A stretch of 64,000 nt of DNA from Roseicyclus mahoneyensis (GCF_003148775.1 NZ_QGGW01000004.1:310001-374000), one strand, 5' to 3'. Shown: positions 17,815 through 26,820, counted from the first letter of the stretch. The notes: generated from the sequence alone by a model not told the origin. Program-made: numbers and translations.

Positions 17815-19383
17815 TCAGAAATCCGTCGGTGCGCCACCCTCGCGTTTGCGGCGCGCGACGAAATCGGTGAGTTCATCTTGGGTGCCCGCATCCATCGGCG
17901 GCGGCTCGAACTCGGCAATGATGCGCTTGTAGATGCCGTGCGCGCGCTCGGTGGTCCCGACGCTGCCCGCCAACTGCCACGCCTCGTAATTGCGCCAATC
18001 CGACAAGAAGGGACCATAGAAGGCGTCTTGATAGCGGTCTTGGGTATGCTGGCAGCCAAAGAAATGGCCGCCGGGGCCTACCTCGGCGATGGTGTCGATG
18101 GCCAGATCAACCTCGGACGTGCCAAGGATCTGCGGCTCGAAATAGCGCTGGAACTGCTGCAAGACCTCGCAATCCATCACGAATTTCTCAGGGGACGCGA
18201 TCAGCCCGCCCTCCAGCCAGCCGGCCGCGTGATAGACCATGTTGGTGCCCGACTGGACGGCCGCCCAGAGCGAATTCATCGTCTCCCACATCGCCTGAGC
18301 ATCGGGCACATTGGCAGCACAGACGCCCGAGGACCTGAGCGGCAAGCGATAGAACCGCGCCATCTGTCCGGTCATCTGGGTCGCGCGGATGTATTCGGGC
18401 GTGCCAAAGGCGGGCGCGCCGGATTTCATGTCGACATTGGAAGTGAAGGTGCCGATGGCCACCGGGCAACCCGGCGCGATCCATTGCAATAGCGCGATGG
18501 CCGCCAGCGCCTCGGCGACCGACAGCATGACCGCGCCCGACAGCGTGACCGGCGCCATCGCGCCCGCCAGCGTGAAGGGGGTGACGACCACGGGTTGGCC
18601 CCGCCGCGCCAGCCGCATCGCGCCATCGAGCATCGGCCAGTCGTGTTTCAGCGGGCTGACCGAATTTATGTTGGTGTACATCCGGGGCGTCGCGTCGAAT
18701 TCGGCGTGGCTGAGACCACCCGCGATGCGCACCATCTCCATCACATCCTCAACCCGTTCGGGGCCCAGCGAATAGGCGTGCACCACCTTGTCGGTCAGCG
18801 TGAGCTTGTCATACAGGCAATCGAGGTGGCGGACGCTGGCATGGACGTCGATGGGCTCAACGGGATAGCCGCCCGCGAAATGCATGCAGTTGAAATATTG
18901 CGTCAGCTTGATGAACTCGCGGTAGGTTTCCATGTCGCCGGGGCGCTTGCCGCGCACCAGGTCCCAGGCGTTGGGCGGCGAGGAGACGTTGCCAAAGACG
19001 ATATGCCCCTCGCCGATGGTGATCTGGCGGGCAAGATTGCGGGGGGTCAACGTGAAGGAGGGTGGGGCCTTGGCCACCATCTCCTCGACGAACTGGCGGT
19101 CGAAGCGTGCGGTCTGCCCTTCGATCTTGCAGCCTGCGTCGCGCAGGTGGCCCAGCGCCTCGTCGTTGAGGAACTCGATCCCGATCTCGGAGAGCACCCG
19201 CATCGCGCCGTCATGGATGGCCTGCACGCCTTCGGGCGGCAGGGGTTCGGTGGGGCGATCGGTGTTGAGAGGCACCCGCCACGGCATCTGGTCGATGACC
19301 TCGTGACCGGCGCGGGCGGAATGGCCCGCCCGTCCACCGGTGCGGCGGCGGCGGGGGGCGGTGAGGTCGGCAGCGTCGGTCAT
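17815..19383 (-). CDS. trimethylamine methyltransferase (MttB) family protein, second copy
   Basis: 522 residues, pyrrolysine-free. It has a Pro/Arg-rich N-terminal 30 residues, then the MttB barrel with FGNVSSPPNAWDLVRG, a YFNCMHFAGGYPVEP segment and a SGTNMVYHAAGWLEGGL stretch. It differs clearly from the MttB homologue at 4471 and is not in its operon. The ATG at 19383 begins the plausible protein; no strong ribosome site is visible. It is likely to demethylate a quaternary amine or an unrelated methylated compound. The nearest genes (HAD phosphatase and H-NOX) give no hint of substrate. Confidence 0.83.
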   Translation of the reverse strand: MTDAADLTAPRRRRTGGRAGHSARAGHEVIDQMPWRVPLNTDRPTEPLPPEGVQAIHDGAMRVLSEIGIEFLNDEALGHLRDAGCKIEGQTARFDRQFVEEMVAKAPPSFTLTPRNLARQITIGEGHIVFGNVSSPPNAWDLVRGKRPGDMETYREFIKLTQYFNCMHFAGGYPVEPIDVHASVRHLDCLYDKLTLTDKVVHAYSLGPERVEDVMEMVRIAGGLSHAEFDATPRMYTNINSVSPLKHDWPMLDGAMRLARRGQPVVVTPFTLAGAMAPVTLSGAVMLSVAEALAAIALLQWIAPGCPVAIGTFTSNVDMKSGAPAFGTPEYIRATQMTGQMARFYRLPLRSSGVCAANVPDAQAMWETMNSLWAAVQSGTNMVYHAAGWLEGGLIASPEKFVMDCEVLQQFQRYFEPQILGTSEVDLAIDTIAEVGPGGHFFGCQHTQDRYQDAFYGPFLSDWRNYEAWQLAGSVGTTERAHGIYKRIIAEFEPPPMDAGTQDELTDFVARRKREGGAPTDF

Positions 19384-19541
19384 GGGATGGGCCTTGTGGG
19401 GGGCGGCGGCGGACGGGTCCGTGCGCGCGGGTCGGGGTTCAACCTCCCCCATCGCCGGAGGCTCGGAATGCCCGTCTCCGACGCGAAAGGTCGCATTTCC
19501 GCGCCCTGGTCCCTCGACCCTGCCTGGCCAGCCCCGTCGCG

Positions 19542-20282
19542 TCAGTCGCGCGCGGCCAACCACGCGGGCAAGGCCCCTATGTCGGGCAGGACCGCATCGG
19601 CCAGCGGTGCGAGATCGTCATGACCCGCCATTCCGGTCAGCACCGCAACCGTGACCATGCCAGCCGCGCGGCCGGCCACAAGATCGTGATGGCTGTCGCC
19701 GATCATCACGCAAGTTGCCGGATCGAGATCCATGGCCACGGCGAAACCCGTGCACATGCCCGGAGCAGGTTTGGCGCCATGACCCGAATCATATCCGGCA
19801 ATATAGTCGAATTTGTCAATTATTTCAGCAACTTCAAGGTGACGTCGCGCCGAGGATTCGGCGTCGTTCGTGGCCACTCCAAGCCGCAACCCGGCGTCGC
19901 GCAAACCGCCCAGCAAGGGCGCCAGAGGGGTGGCGGGAACCATCCGCGCATGGGCGGCCGCGCGCACAAGATAGGCCTCGATCTCGACCGTCGACCAGTC
20001 GGGCAGCGCGGGCGCCAAGACGGTCGCCTGTTCCTTGACCGTGCCTGCGATCGACAGGGCACCGGGGTGGAATGCCTTGTTTTGATAGTCATATTCCAGA
20101 CATTCGGCGATCAGGTCACGATGCCCCGGATCCCCCTTCGACAAGGTGTCGATCAGCTCGAGAACCCATGCCGACCAGCTTTGGTGGAAATCGAAAAGGG
20201 TGCCATCCTTGTCGAACAGCAGGCCCGCGGTCTGTGATGACAATTTCACAACTCCAGGTTGTTTTTGGCGGCAAAATTTCAC
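19542..20282 (-). CDS. HAD-family hydrolase, phosphoglycolate phosphatase-like
   Basis: Up to 246 residues. HAD motif I is LLFDKDGTLFDF with nucleophile Asp and acid/base Asp two residues on; motif II Thr or Ser is in VATNDAESS; motif III Lys is in GAKPAPGM; motif IV is IGDSHHD. A helical cap lies between motifs I and II, as in Gph-type phosphatases. The start is uncertain: GTG at 20282 has no proper ribosome site, GTG at 20249 is too close to GGAG, and TTG at 20243 has the best spacing. The substrate may be 2-phosphoglycolate. Confidence 0.82.
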   Translation of the reverse strand: MKFCRQKQPGVVKLSSQTAGLLFDKDGTLFDFHQSWSAWVLELIDTLSKGDPGHRDLIAECLEYDYQNKAFHPGALSIAGTVKEQATVLAPALPDWSTVEIEAYLVRAAAHARMVPATPLAPLLGGLRDAGLRLGVATNDAESSARRHLEVAEIIDKFDYIAGYDSGHGAKPAPGMCTGFAVAMDLDPATCVMIGDSHHDLVAGRAAGMVTVAVLTGMAGHDDLAPLADAVLPDIGALPAWLAARD

Positions 20283-20338
20283 CTGTCTTTCATAACGCGT
20301 GACAGGATGCGTGTGACGCTCTATAGCCCAATGCCAGC

Positions 20339-20782
20339 ATGGACGGCACCGGTAAAAAATACAGCCTGCAAGACAGTGTGGGCCATCAGATCACCCGCAC
20401 GGCCCGGATACTGGAGCGGCGGGTCGAGGACGATTTGCGCCGCTTCGGCCTGACGCGGGTGGGCTGGTGCGTGCTGGTCGCGGTCGCCGAAGAGGGCAAG
20501 AAGAACCCCTCCGACATCGCCAATTTCGTCGGCATCGACCGGACCGCAACGTCCCGCGCGCTGCGGCAGCTGGAAACCGACGGCCTGATCATGCGCGAGA
20601 TGGGCCGCGACGACCGGCGTACCACCGAGGTGCGCCTGACCGAGCTGGGACAGACGCAATTCGAGGCGGCCTTGCCGTTTTGCCGCGCTGCATCGGTCTA
20701 TTTCCACCACAAGCTGACGCAGGCCGAGCTGGAAACGCTCAAGGCGCTCTTGGCCAAGCTGGCGGCGGACGAACTGCCCTGA
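20339..20782 (+). CDS. MarR-family transcriptional regulator
   Basis: 147 residues with the winged-helix MarR fold: DNA-recognition helix around NPSDIANFVGIDRTATSRALRQ, here cut to IDRTATSRALRQ, and the wing with the conserved GRDDRRTTEV. It is transcribed divergently from the HAD phosphatase gene, so the shared 60-base intergenic region is a plausible operator. The ligand and targets are not evident. Confidence 0.88.
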   Translation: MDGTGKKYSLQDSVGHQITRTARILERRVEDDLRRFGLTRVGWCVLVAVAEEGKKNPSDIANFVGIDRTATSRALRQLETDGLIMREMGRDDRRTTEVRLTELGQTQFEAALPFCRAASVYFHHKLTQAELETLKALLAKLAADELP

Positions 20783-20798
20783 GCTTTGCTTGGGCCGG

Positions 20799-21077
20799 TC
20801 AGGTCCAGTGCGGAAGATCCCCACCGGGCAGGGCAGCGCGGATCTGCAAGACCTCCTCGGGTCGGAAGCCGAGGGCTGCGGCGCAATCGACCACCCAAGC
20901 GTCATCCAGCATGAGAAAATCCATGACCGCGGCGAGGAAAACAGGCTCGGCCGCGCGGGCGCGCAAATCGGACTCGGTGGTGCCCGTCGCCCCGAGAAAG
21001 ACCGGCAGAAGGCGTTCCTCCGCCGCGATCCAGCCCAGCACGCCAAGTGCGCGGGTTTCCGCCAAATCTTCATTCAT
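20799..21077 (-). CDS. DUF3572 family protein
   Basis: 92 residues matching DUF3572: an ERLLPVFLGATG segment, DLRARAAEPVFLAAVMDFL and the C-terminal ALPGGDLPHWT. It is a small soluble helical protein of unknown role. The ATG at 21077 is chosen over a TTG two codons upstream. It is transcribed divergently from the PleD-like gene, a neighbourhood I recall as common in Rhodobacterales. Confidence 0.83.
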   Translation of the reverse strand: MNEDLAETRALGVLGWIAAEERLLPVFLGATGTTESDLRARAAEPVFLAAVMDFLMLDDAWVVDCAAALGFRPEEVLQIRAALPGGDLPHWT

Positions 21078-21194
21078 CCCCAAGAAGCACCCGCCGACTA
21101 AAGACTTTGTTAACCATTCAAGGCCAAAACCATTCTACAGTCCGTGGCACCCGGTGTCGACAACGGACAGGCGAGTAGTTGGCAAGAGGCGCGC

Positions 21195-22577
21195 ATGACA
21201 GGGCGAATTCTGGTTGTCGATGATGTGGCGACGAACCGCATTGTCATGAAGGTCAAGCTGGCAGCCGCCTGCTATGCCGTCGACCAGGCCGATTGCGGCA
21301 CCGCCGCCCTGATCGCCGCACGCGCCAATCCCCCCGACCTGATCTTGCTCGACGTGGTGATGCCCGACATGTCGGGCCTTGAGGTGTGTCGCAAGCTCAA
21401 GGCCGATCCGGAAACCGCCGACATCCCGGTGATCTTGATCACCGCGCTCGCCGACCGCGAGTCGAAGATGGCCGGGCTGGAGGCCGGGGCCGATGATTTC
21501 CTGACCAAGCCGGTGGACGAGGTGACGCTGCTGGCGCGTGTGCGCTCACTATTGCGGGCACGCGAGACCGCGCGCGAGCTCAAGCATCGGGGTGACCCCG
21601 CGCTGGGATTTGCCGAGGCCGCCGCCGGGTTCAGCGCCAAGGAAAAACCTGGCCGGATCGCCCTGATCGCGCCGGGACCCAAGGGGGCCGTGCTGTGGAA
21701 AACGGCGCTTGACGACAGGGTGGGGGGCGAGGTGTCGATCCTTCCGCGCGACGCGGCGCTCAGTTCCTTTGGCGTCGATGACGCGGACGCGCCCGATGTC
21801 TTCGTCATCGCCGCCGACCTCAGCCACCGCAACGAGGGGTTGCGCCTGCTGTCGGACCTGCGCTCGCGCCCCGCCACGCGCCATGCGGCAACGGTGATGA
21901 TCCTGCCCGGCGGCGACAGCGAACGCGCCGCCATCGCGCTGGATCTGGGGGCGCATGACATATTGTACGACCCGTTCGACCCGCAGGAACTGGCCATCCG
22001 CATCCGCGCCCAGCTTGGCCACAAAAGGCAGGCCGACCGGCTGCGCGCCTCGCTTCAGGTAGGGCTGGAGATGGCGGTGACCGACAGCCTGACGGGGCTG
22101 CACAACCGCCGCTACGGCCTGTTCGAGCTTGACCGGATGCTGGCGCGCCAAGGACAGCGGGTCGGGGTCATGCTGCTCGACATCGACCATTTCAAGCAGG
22201 TCAACGACACCCATGGCCATTCGGTTGGCGACAAGGTTTTGAACCTTGTCGCGCGACGGTTGCGCGCGCAGTTGCGTGGTGGCGACCTGCTGGCCCGTAT
22301 CGGTGGCGAGGAATTCCTCGTGGCCTTGCCCGAGTGCGATCGCGCCACGGCGCTTGACTGCGCCGAACGGTTGCGCGCCGCGGTCGCGGATCAGCCCTTT
22401 GCCATCGGTGGGGGTGTCCCGCCCTTGTCTGTCACGCTGAGCGTCGGGATCGCGCTGGCGGGAACGGATACGGATGAAACCGCCCAAAGCCTGATCGACC
22501 GGGCCGATGCCGCCCTTTACGGGGCCAAGGCACATGGCCGCGATCAGGTCACCCTCTCGACCCTTCCCGCCGCCTAG
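21195..22577 (+). CDS. pleD: PleD-like response regulator diguanylate cyclase (REC-REC-GGEEF)
   Basis: 460 residues. The first receiver (1-120) has VVDDVATNR, phospho-acceptor Asp in LILLDVVMPD and Lys in FLTKPVD. The second receiver (about 150-280) is degenerate, with no clear acceptor Asp. The C-terminal GGDEF domain carries GGEEF, DSLTGLHNRR and an RxxD inhibitory site (RGGD) before it. This is the architecture of Caulobacter PleD, where phosphorylation-driven dimerisation turns on cyclic-di-GMP synthesis. ATG 21195 begins the receiver directly. The 3' end overlaps the convergent gene by 4 bases. Confidence 0.9.
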   Translation: MTGRILVVDDVATNRIVMKVKLAAACYAVDQADCGTAALIAARANPPDLILLDVVMPDMSGLEVCRKLKADPETADIPVILITALADRESKMAGLEAGADDFLTKPVDEVTLLARVRSLLRARETARELKHRGDPALGFAEAAAGFSAKEKPGRIALIAPGPKGAVLWKTALDDRVGGEVSILPRDAALSSFGVDDADAPDVFVIAADLSHRNEGLRLLSDLRSRPATRHAATVMILPGGDSERAAIALDLGAHDILYDPFDPQELAIRIRAQLGHKRQADRLRASLQVGLEMAVTDSLTGLHNRRYGLFELDRMLARQGQRVGVMLLDIDHFKQVNDTHGHSVGDKVLNLVARRLRAQLRGGDLLARIGGEEFLVALPECDRATALDCAERLRAAVADQPFAIGGGVPPLSVTLSVGIALAGTDTDETAQSLIDRADAALYGAKAHGRDQVTLSTLPAA

Positions 22578-23071
22578 CGGTCGCGCCCGCCCATCCGGCG
22601 CAACGCCCGGCTCAGACGCCCGGCCAGATCCGCCCGCTCCGCCGCGCTCATGGTCTCGACCTGATCGAGCAGCGCCGCATGGCCCAGACCCTGCAAACCC
22701 GCCGCCGCACTCCGCGACCCCTCCAGCGCCGCCTCGGCCGCCGCGCGGTCGAAAGGCTCGGCCACGATCGCGTCGCGCAACTGAACAAGGCTGCGCCCCA
22801 GCGCGCGCCGCTCGGCGCGCAGCGCGTCGCGGTCGATCCGGTCGGTGACGGCGGCGCGGTCCTCGCGCGACAGGGCGATGGCGAAAGGTCCAAGGCCCAG
22901 CGTGCGCAGACGCGGATCATCCCCGCCCGACCGCCCCGGCCCCACTGCCAGCAGCGCACCGCCGACCAGCCCGAGGATCAACAGGTTCACCGCCAGCGAC
23001 AGGCCCAGCGCGATCTTGACGCCGCGCCCCGGTGTGCGGGGCCGCCCCTGCCCTTCGGTCGGATCAGACAT
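22574..23071 (-). CDS. periplasmic heavy-metal sensor-like (CnrX/CpxP-type) membrane protein
   Basis: 165 residues. One membrane anchor (about 18-45, VKIALGLSLAVNLLILGL) is followed by a helical periplasmic domain rich in Arg, Ala and Glu, as in the CpxP/ZraP/CnrX group. It has almost no His, Cys or Met in the soluble part, so metal binding is not supported. The start codon overlaps the end of the anti-sigma gene by 8 bases. It lies third in a sigma/anti-sigma/sensor operon, as in the CnrYXH system in content though not in order. Confidence 0.72.
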   Translation of the reverse strand: MSDPTEGQGRPRTPGRGVKIALGLSLAVNLLILGLVGGALLAVGPGRSGGDDPRLRTLGLGPFAIALSREDRAAVTDRIDRDALRAERRALGRSLVQLRDAIVAEPFDRAAAEAALEGSRSAAAGLQGLGHAALLDQVETMSAAERADLAGRLSRALRRMGGRDR

Positions 23072-23438
23072 CGCCAAACTCCTCCCATGCACCATCCCAA
23101 AGCGCGCCGATCTCGGGCATCGTGCCCGCGCCGCCAGACAGCGCCCAGATCTGCCCGCCCGACCATGCATCCACAAGGTCGGGCGCGGCAAAGCCCATCG
23201 CCAGACCGGCGACGCCCGCCAGCGACACGCCCGAAACCGCCCGCCAGCCGCCCATGCCCGCGACCAGCCCCTGCACCCAGCCCGCGCGGCGCGGTGCCGG
23301 GGCTGCAGCCATCTGCTCGGCCTGCACGCGGGCGGCATCGGCCAGCACGCGCGCCACAAGGTCGTCGGGCGGGATCGTCCGACCCCGCGCCGCCGCCAAG
23401 GCCGCCTCCAGTGCGGCATCGTCACGCTCAATCGTCAT
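23064..23438 (-). CDS. putative anti-sigma factor
   Basis: 124 residues. A short acidic N-terminal domain (TIERDDAALEAALAAA) is followed by one hydrophobic segment (about 73-95, SGVSLAGVAGLAMGFA), which would place the C-terminus outside the membrane. It has no zinc-binding HxxxCxxC motif. The function is inferred from its place between an ECF sigma factor gene (11-base overlap upstream) and a periplasmic sensor gene (8-base overlap downstream). Confidence 0.7.
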   Translation of the reverse strand: MTIERDDAALEAALAAARGRTIPPDDLVARVLADAARVQAEQMAAAPAPRRAGWVQGLVAGMGGWRAVSGVSLAGVAGLAMGFAAPDLVDAWSGGQIWALSGGAGTMPEIGALWDGAWEEFGDV

Positions 23439-24015
23439 AGCCAAGGGCCTCCTTCCTGCCGGCAAGTGCTGCACCCAGCGCGCGCTTGCCCCGGGCGGTC
23501 AGGCTTTCCACGGCCTCCACCCCAATATCCAGTATCGCCGCGATCTCGGGGTTCGACAGCCCCTCGATATGGCGCAGCACCACCGCCTGACGCTGCCGTT
23601 CGGGCAGGCTGGCGAGCGCGGCATCCAGCGCCGCAATCCGGTCGGCCTCCACCATCTGCGACACCACCCCCGGCGCGCCATCGGCAGCCAGATCGGGATC
23701 GTCGAGCGGGTCGGTCCGACCCCTGCGCCGCAGCCGGTCGACGCACAGGTTCGCCACCACGCGGTAGAGCCATGTCGCGGGTGCTGCCTCGCCGTCCTGC
23801 CGCCAATCGCGGGCCGCACGCCAGAGGCGCATCATCGCCTCTTGCGCCACATCCTCGGCCTCGGCGCGGTCGCCCAGAACCCGGGCGGCATGGCCGAGCG
23901 CGCGCGGCAAAAGCCGTTCGGTCAAGACGCGCGCCGCCCCCGGATCGCCATTGGCGAAGAGAACCATCAGCGCCCCATCGGAGAGCCGGGAATCCGCGGG
24001 CTGATGCTGCGACAT
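23428..24015 (-). CDS. ECF-family RNA polymerase sigma factor
   Basis: 195 residues. Region 2 (about 30-100) contains the core-binding and -10 recognition elements DVAQEAMMRLWRAA and ATWLYRVVANLCVDRLRR. Region 4 (about 135-185) has the LPERQRQAVVLRHIEG and EIAAILDIGVEAVESLTARGKRAL elements that read the -35 box. It is the first gene of a three-gene operon with its anti-sigma factor. The EF-hand gene 80 bases upstream is on the same strand and may be a target or part of the same unit. Confidence 0.9.
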   Translation of the reverse strand: MSQHQPADSRLSDGALMVLFANGDPGAARVLTERLLPRALGHAARVLGDRAEAEDVAQEAMMRLWRAARDWRQDGEAAPATWLYRVVANLCVDRLRRRGRTDPLDDPDLAADGAPGVVSQMVEADRIAALDAALASLPERQRQAVVLRHIEGLSNPEIAAILDIGVEAVESLTARGKRALGAALAGRKEALGYDD

Positions 24016-24095
24016 GCCGTATGACTACCGTTCCCCTCGGGTCCGTGAAAGCAAGATGCGCGCCGAACATCTCGCGCGCATCCCGGCGGCAGGTC

Positions 24096-24608
24096 TCAGC
24101 CGCGCCTGAAACCATGGCCGTGGCCATGGCCACGACGCTCGCCCCGGTCGCCCCGGCGCTCGCCCATGCGGTCGACCATCGCGTCGAACTCGGCCTGCGA
24201 GAGAACGCCATCGCCATCCGCATCCATCCGCTCGAACATCCGGGCCATGCGGGCGGTACGGCGGGCCTCGCGCATCTCCTCGATCTCGGCTGCGCTGAGC
24301 GCGCCGTCGCCATCGGCATCAGCCGCCTCGAGCAGACGGTCGACCCCGACCTCGGCCCGCGTCATGGCCTGCGCGAGCAGCTCGTCACGCGTCACCAGCC
24401 CGTCGCCATCGGCATCGGCCCGCGCGAAACGGCCCTCGCGGGCGGATTGCATTTCTTCCAGCGTCACCGCGCCATCGCCGTCCAGATCCATCTCGGAAAA
24501 CAGCATCTCGGGGGCCATTCCGCGGCCCGGACCTTGCTGGGCCACCGCGGGGGCTGCGAGAGCCAGGGGGATCATCGCGGCCAGAACGCCTGCCTTGAAC
24601 ATCGACAT
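24096..24608 (-). CDS. secreted EF-hand calcium-binding protein
   Basis: 170 residues. A Sec signal peptide (1-23, cleavage after AVAQ) is followed by four EF-hand loops: DLDGDGAVTLEE, DADGDGLVTRDE, DADGDGALSAAE and DADGDGVLSQAE, all with the canonical Asp/Gly/Glu pattern. The C-terminus is His/Gly/Arg-rich (RRGHGHGHG) and could bind metal. ATG at 24608 has GGAGA eight bases upstream. It probably is a periplasmic calcium-binding or buffering protein. It sits just upstream of the sigma factor operon. Confidence 0.85.
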   Translation of the reverse strand: MSMFKAGVLAAMIPLALAAPAVAQQGPGRGMAPEMLFSEMDLDGDGAVTLEEMQSAREGRFARADADGDGLVTRDELLAQAMTRAEVGVDRLLEAADADGDGALSAAEIEEMREARRTARMARMFERMDADGDGVLSQAEFDAMVDRMGERRGDRGERRGHGHGHGFRRG

Positions 24609-24742
24609 GAGCACATCTCCTGTTGCTTGCTGTGTCTGACCTGTTCCACGCAGCCGCGCCCCGGTTCCGTCGCATCTATTTTCAGGGGGGCGCGGCGAGA
24701 CGTCTCTGGACGCAGGGCGCGCGGCGGCGCATCTAGAGGCCC

Positions 24743-25144
24743 ATGACCCACGAAGATGCCAGCCTGCGCCCCGAGTTTCTGCCCGGCCCACCCGAACGGC
24801 CCACCGGCCCCGCCGTGTTGCGCGGGCTGCGCCGCCGCTGCCCCTGTTGCGGCGAGCCGGGTCTGTTCGACGGATACCTCAAGCTGCAACCTGCCTGCAC
24901 CGTCTGCGGCGAGGATCTGAGCCCCGCGCGCGCCGATGACGGGCCAGCCTATCTGTCGATCCTTTTGACGGCCAAGGTGATGGGAACCTTGCAGCTTTTC
25001 ACCTACGAGATGTTCCAGCCGAGCCCTTGGGTGATGGCGGGCACGTTTTCGGTTGGCGTCATCGCCATGGCCCTTTACCTTCTGCCCCGGTTCAAGGGCA
25101 TGATCGTGGGGATCCAGTGGGCGAAGCGGATGCACGGCTTCTAG
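24743..25144 (+). CDS. DUF983 family membrane protein
   Basis: 133 residues. A zinc-ribbon-like N-terminal part (CPCCGEPGLF and CTVCGEDL) is followed by two membrane helices (about 70-90 and 96-115). Families of this type occur next to cytochrome oxidase or NUDIX genes in alphaproteobacteria; the role is unknown. The stop codon overlaps the GTG of the NUDIX gene by one base. Confidence 0.85.
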   Translation: MTHEDASLRPEFLPGPPERPTGPAVLRGLRRRCPCCGEPGLFDGYLKLQPACTVCGEDLSPARADDGPAYLSILLTAKVMGTLQLFTYEMFQPSPWVMAGTFSVGVIAMALYLLPRFKGMIVGIQWAKRMHGF

Positions 25145-25812
25145 TGGACAAGACCGCCCTCCGGAACGCCGCCACGGTGATCGTGCTGCGCGACGCCACG
25201 ACCCGCCCGCGGGTGCTGATGGGGCAGCGCGGCAAGGATGCGGCCTTCATGCCGTCGAAATTCGTCTTTCCGGGCGGGGCCGTGGATGCGGTCGATGCCG
25301 CCATCCCGCTGGCCACGCAGCCCGCGCCTGTCTGCGCTGCGGCGCTGGCGCGCGACAGCGATCTTGCCCCGGCCCTGCTGGTCGCAGCGGCCACGCGCGA
25401 GTTGTGGGAGGAAACCGGTCTCTTGATCGGCGCGCCGGATGTCCGCGCAGGCACGATGGACAAGCCGCAGGGCTGGCGCGGCTATCTTGGCACCGGCCAT
25501 CTGCCCGACGGTACGGACCTGACCTTCTTGTTTCGCGCGATCACGCCGCCGGGTCGCCCGCGCCGCTTTGATGCGCGGTTCTTTCTGGTCGAGGCCGGCG
25601 CGCTGAGGAACGACCCCGACGATTTCAGCCGTGCCGAGGAAGAACTGGGGCATCTGCACTGGGTGCCGCTGGACGAGGTGCGGGGCTATGACATGCCGTT
25701 CATCACCGAGGTGGTGTTGGCGGAATTGGCCGCCCGGCTGGACGGACGCGCCGCCCCCGGCGTGCCCTTCTTCGACAACCGGACCGACATCAGCCGCTTC
25801 TCGCGCCTATAG
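25144..25812 (+). CDS. NUDIX hydrolase with expanded Nudix box
   Basis: 222 residues. The motif begins at FVFPGGAVD and ends at AAATRELWEETGLLIG, so the catalytic REXXEE helix is intact, but about 35 residues separate it from the leading GG, as in NUDT19/NUDT7-like enzymes rather than in the compact 23-residue box. Substrate may be a CoA derivative or nucleoside diphosphate. The GTG start at 25144 overlaps the DUF983 stop (TAGTG), indicating co-translation. Confidence 0.85.
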   Translation: MDKTALRNAATVIVLRDATTRPRVLMGQRGKDAAFMPSKFVFPGGAVDAVDAAIPLATQPAPVCAAALARDSDLAPALLVAAATRELWEETGLLIGAPDVRAGTMDKPQGWRGYLGTGHLPDGTDLTFLFRAITPPGRPRRFDARFFLVEAGALRNDPDDFSRAEEELGHLHWVPLDEVRGYDMPFITEVVLAELAARLDGRAAPGVPFFDNRTDISRFSRL

Positions 25813-25868
25813 GCCGCGCCGTCAGACGCAGCGCTGCTCTGCGACCTGCAAGACCGCCACCATTGCCT

Positions 25869-26783
25869 TCAGGCCAGTGCGCCCAGAAAGATGATGAGGA
25901 CCGAGACGACCAGCAGGACCGCCCCCGCGATCTCCTTGCTTGAGGAGCGTTCCTTGAGCCAGAGCGCCGAGACGAGAAAGGTGAAGACCAGTTCGATCTG
26001 CCCCAGCGCCTTGACATAGGCCGCCGTCTGCAGCGCAAAGGCCGTGAACCACGCCAGTGACCCCAGCATCGAGGTCAGCCCCATCAGCCCCGACACCCGC
26101 CAAGACGCCAGCACACGCCCGATCTGCCCCGCCTCGCGCCAGGCCAGCCACAGTCCCAGCGTTGCGGTCTGCACCACGGTCGCCACCAAAAGCGCGACGG
26201 CGGCGCGCAAAAGCTCGTCGCCGCCCGTCAGGTTCAGCGTCGCGCCCCGATAGCAGACCGCCGACAGACCGAAGAGCAAGCCGGACAGCAGGCCATAGCC
26301 GGAGGCGGGATTGAACAGCCGCGCCCAGATCGTCAGCGCGACCTCGCCCTTTGGCGGGTCGGACAGGAGCATGACACCGGCGAAGCCCACGAAGATGGCA
26401 ACCATGACAGGCACCGACACCGCCTCGCCCAGCACGATCAGGCCCAGCCCCGCGCTCAGCACCACATCGGTCTTGGCCAATGTCACGCCGACCGCGAAAT
26501 TGCGCCGACCGAACAAGGTCACGACACAGGCCGTCGCCAGCATCTGGCCCATCGCGCCGATACAGGCATAGGTCCAGAAGGCGGGCGTTACGGCGGGCAG
26601 GCTTTGCCCGCTGATCCATAGCCAGAGGCCCAATGCCACCACCACCAGCGGCATGGAAAAGGCAAAGCGCGCCCATGTCGCGCCCATGGTGGACAGGGTC
26701 GTCACTTTCAGATGCCGCTGCAGCAAGAACCGCAGGTTCTGGAAGAAGGCGGCAAGGATTGTGGCGGTGATCCAGACGGGCAT
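25869..26783 (-). CDS. EamA/DMT-superfamily transporter
   Basis: 304 residues with about ten membrane helices in two five-helix repeats, as usual for drug/metabolite transporters of the EamA type. The C-terminal half has the family's VKALGQIELVFTFLVSALWL helix, with the loop LKERSSSKEIAG before the last helix. The substrate is not predictable. It lies on the same strand as the desaturase gene, which begins 919 bases upstream. Confidence 0.85.
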   Translation of the reverse strand: MPVWITATILAAFFQNLRFLLQRHLKVTTLSTMGATWARFAFSMPLVVVALGLWLWISGQSLPAVTPAFWTYACIGAMGQMLATACVVTLFGRRNFAVGVTLAKTDVVLSAGLGLIVLGEAVSVPVMVAIFVGFAGVMLLSDPPKGEVALTIWARLFNPASGYGLLSGLLFGLSAVCYRGATLNLTGGDELLRAAVALLVATVVQTATLGLWLAWREAGQIGRVLASWRVSGLMGLTSMLGSLAWFTAFALQTAAYVKALGQIELVFTFLVSALWLKERSSSKEIAGAVLLVVSVLIIFLGALA

Positions 26784-26820
26784 GACGTCTCACATGCGCC
26801 GCAAACCCCCGGCCTGCAAT

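Noticed and set aside
22574-23071. True heavy-metal sensor
   Set aside because: The soluble part almost lacks His, Cys and Met, so only the fold-level resemblance is kept.
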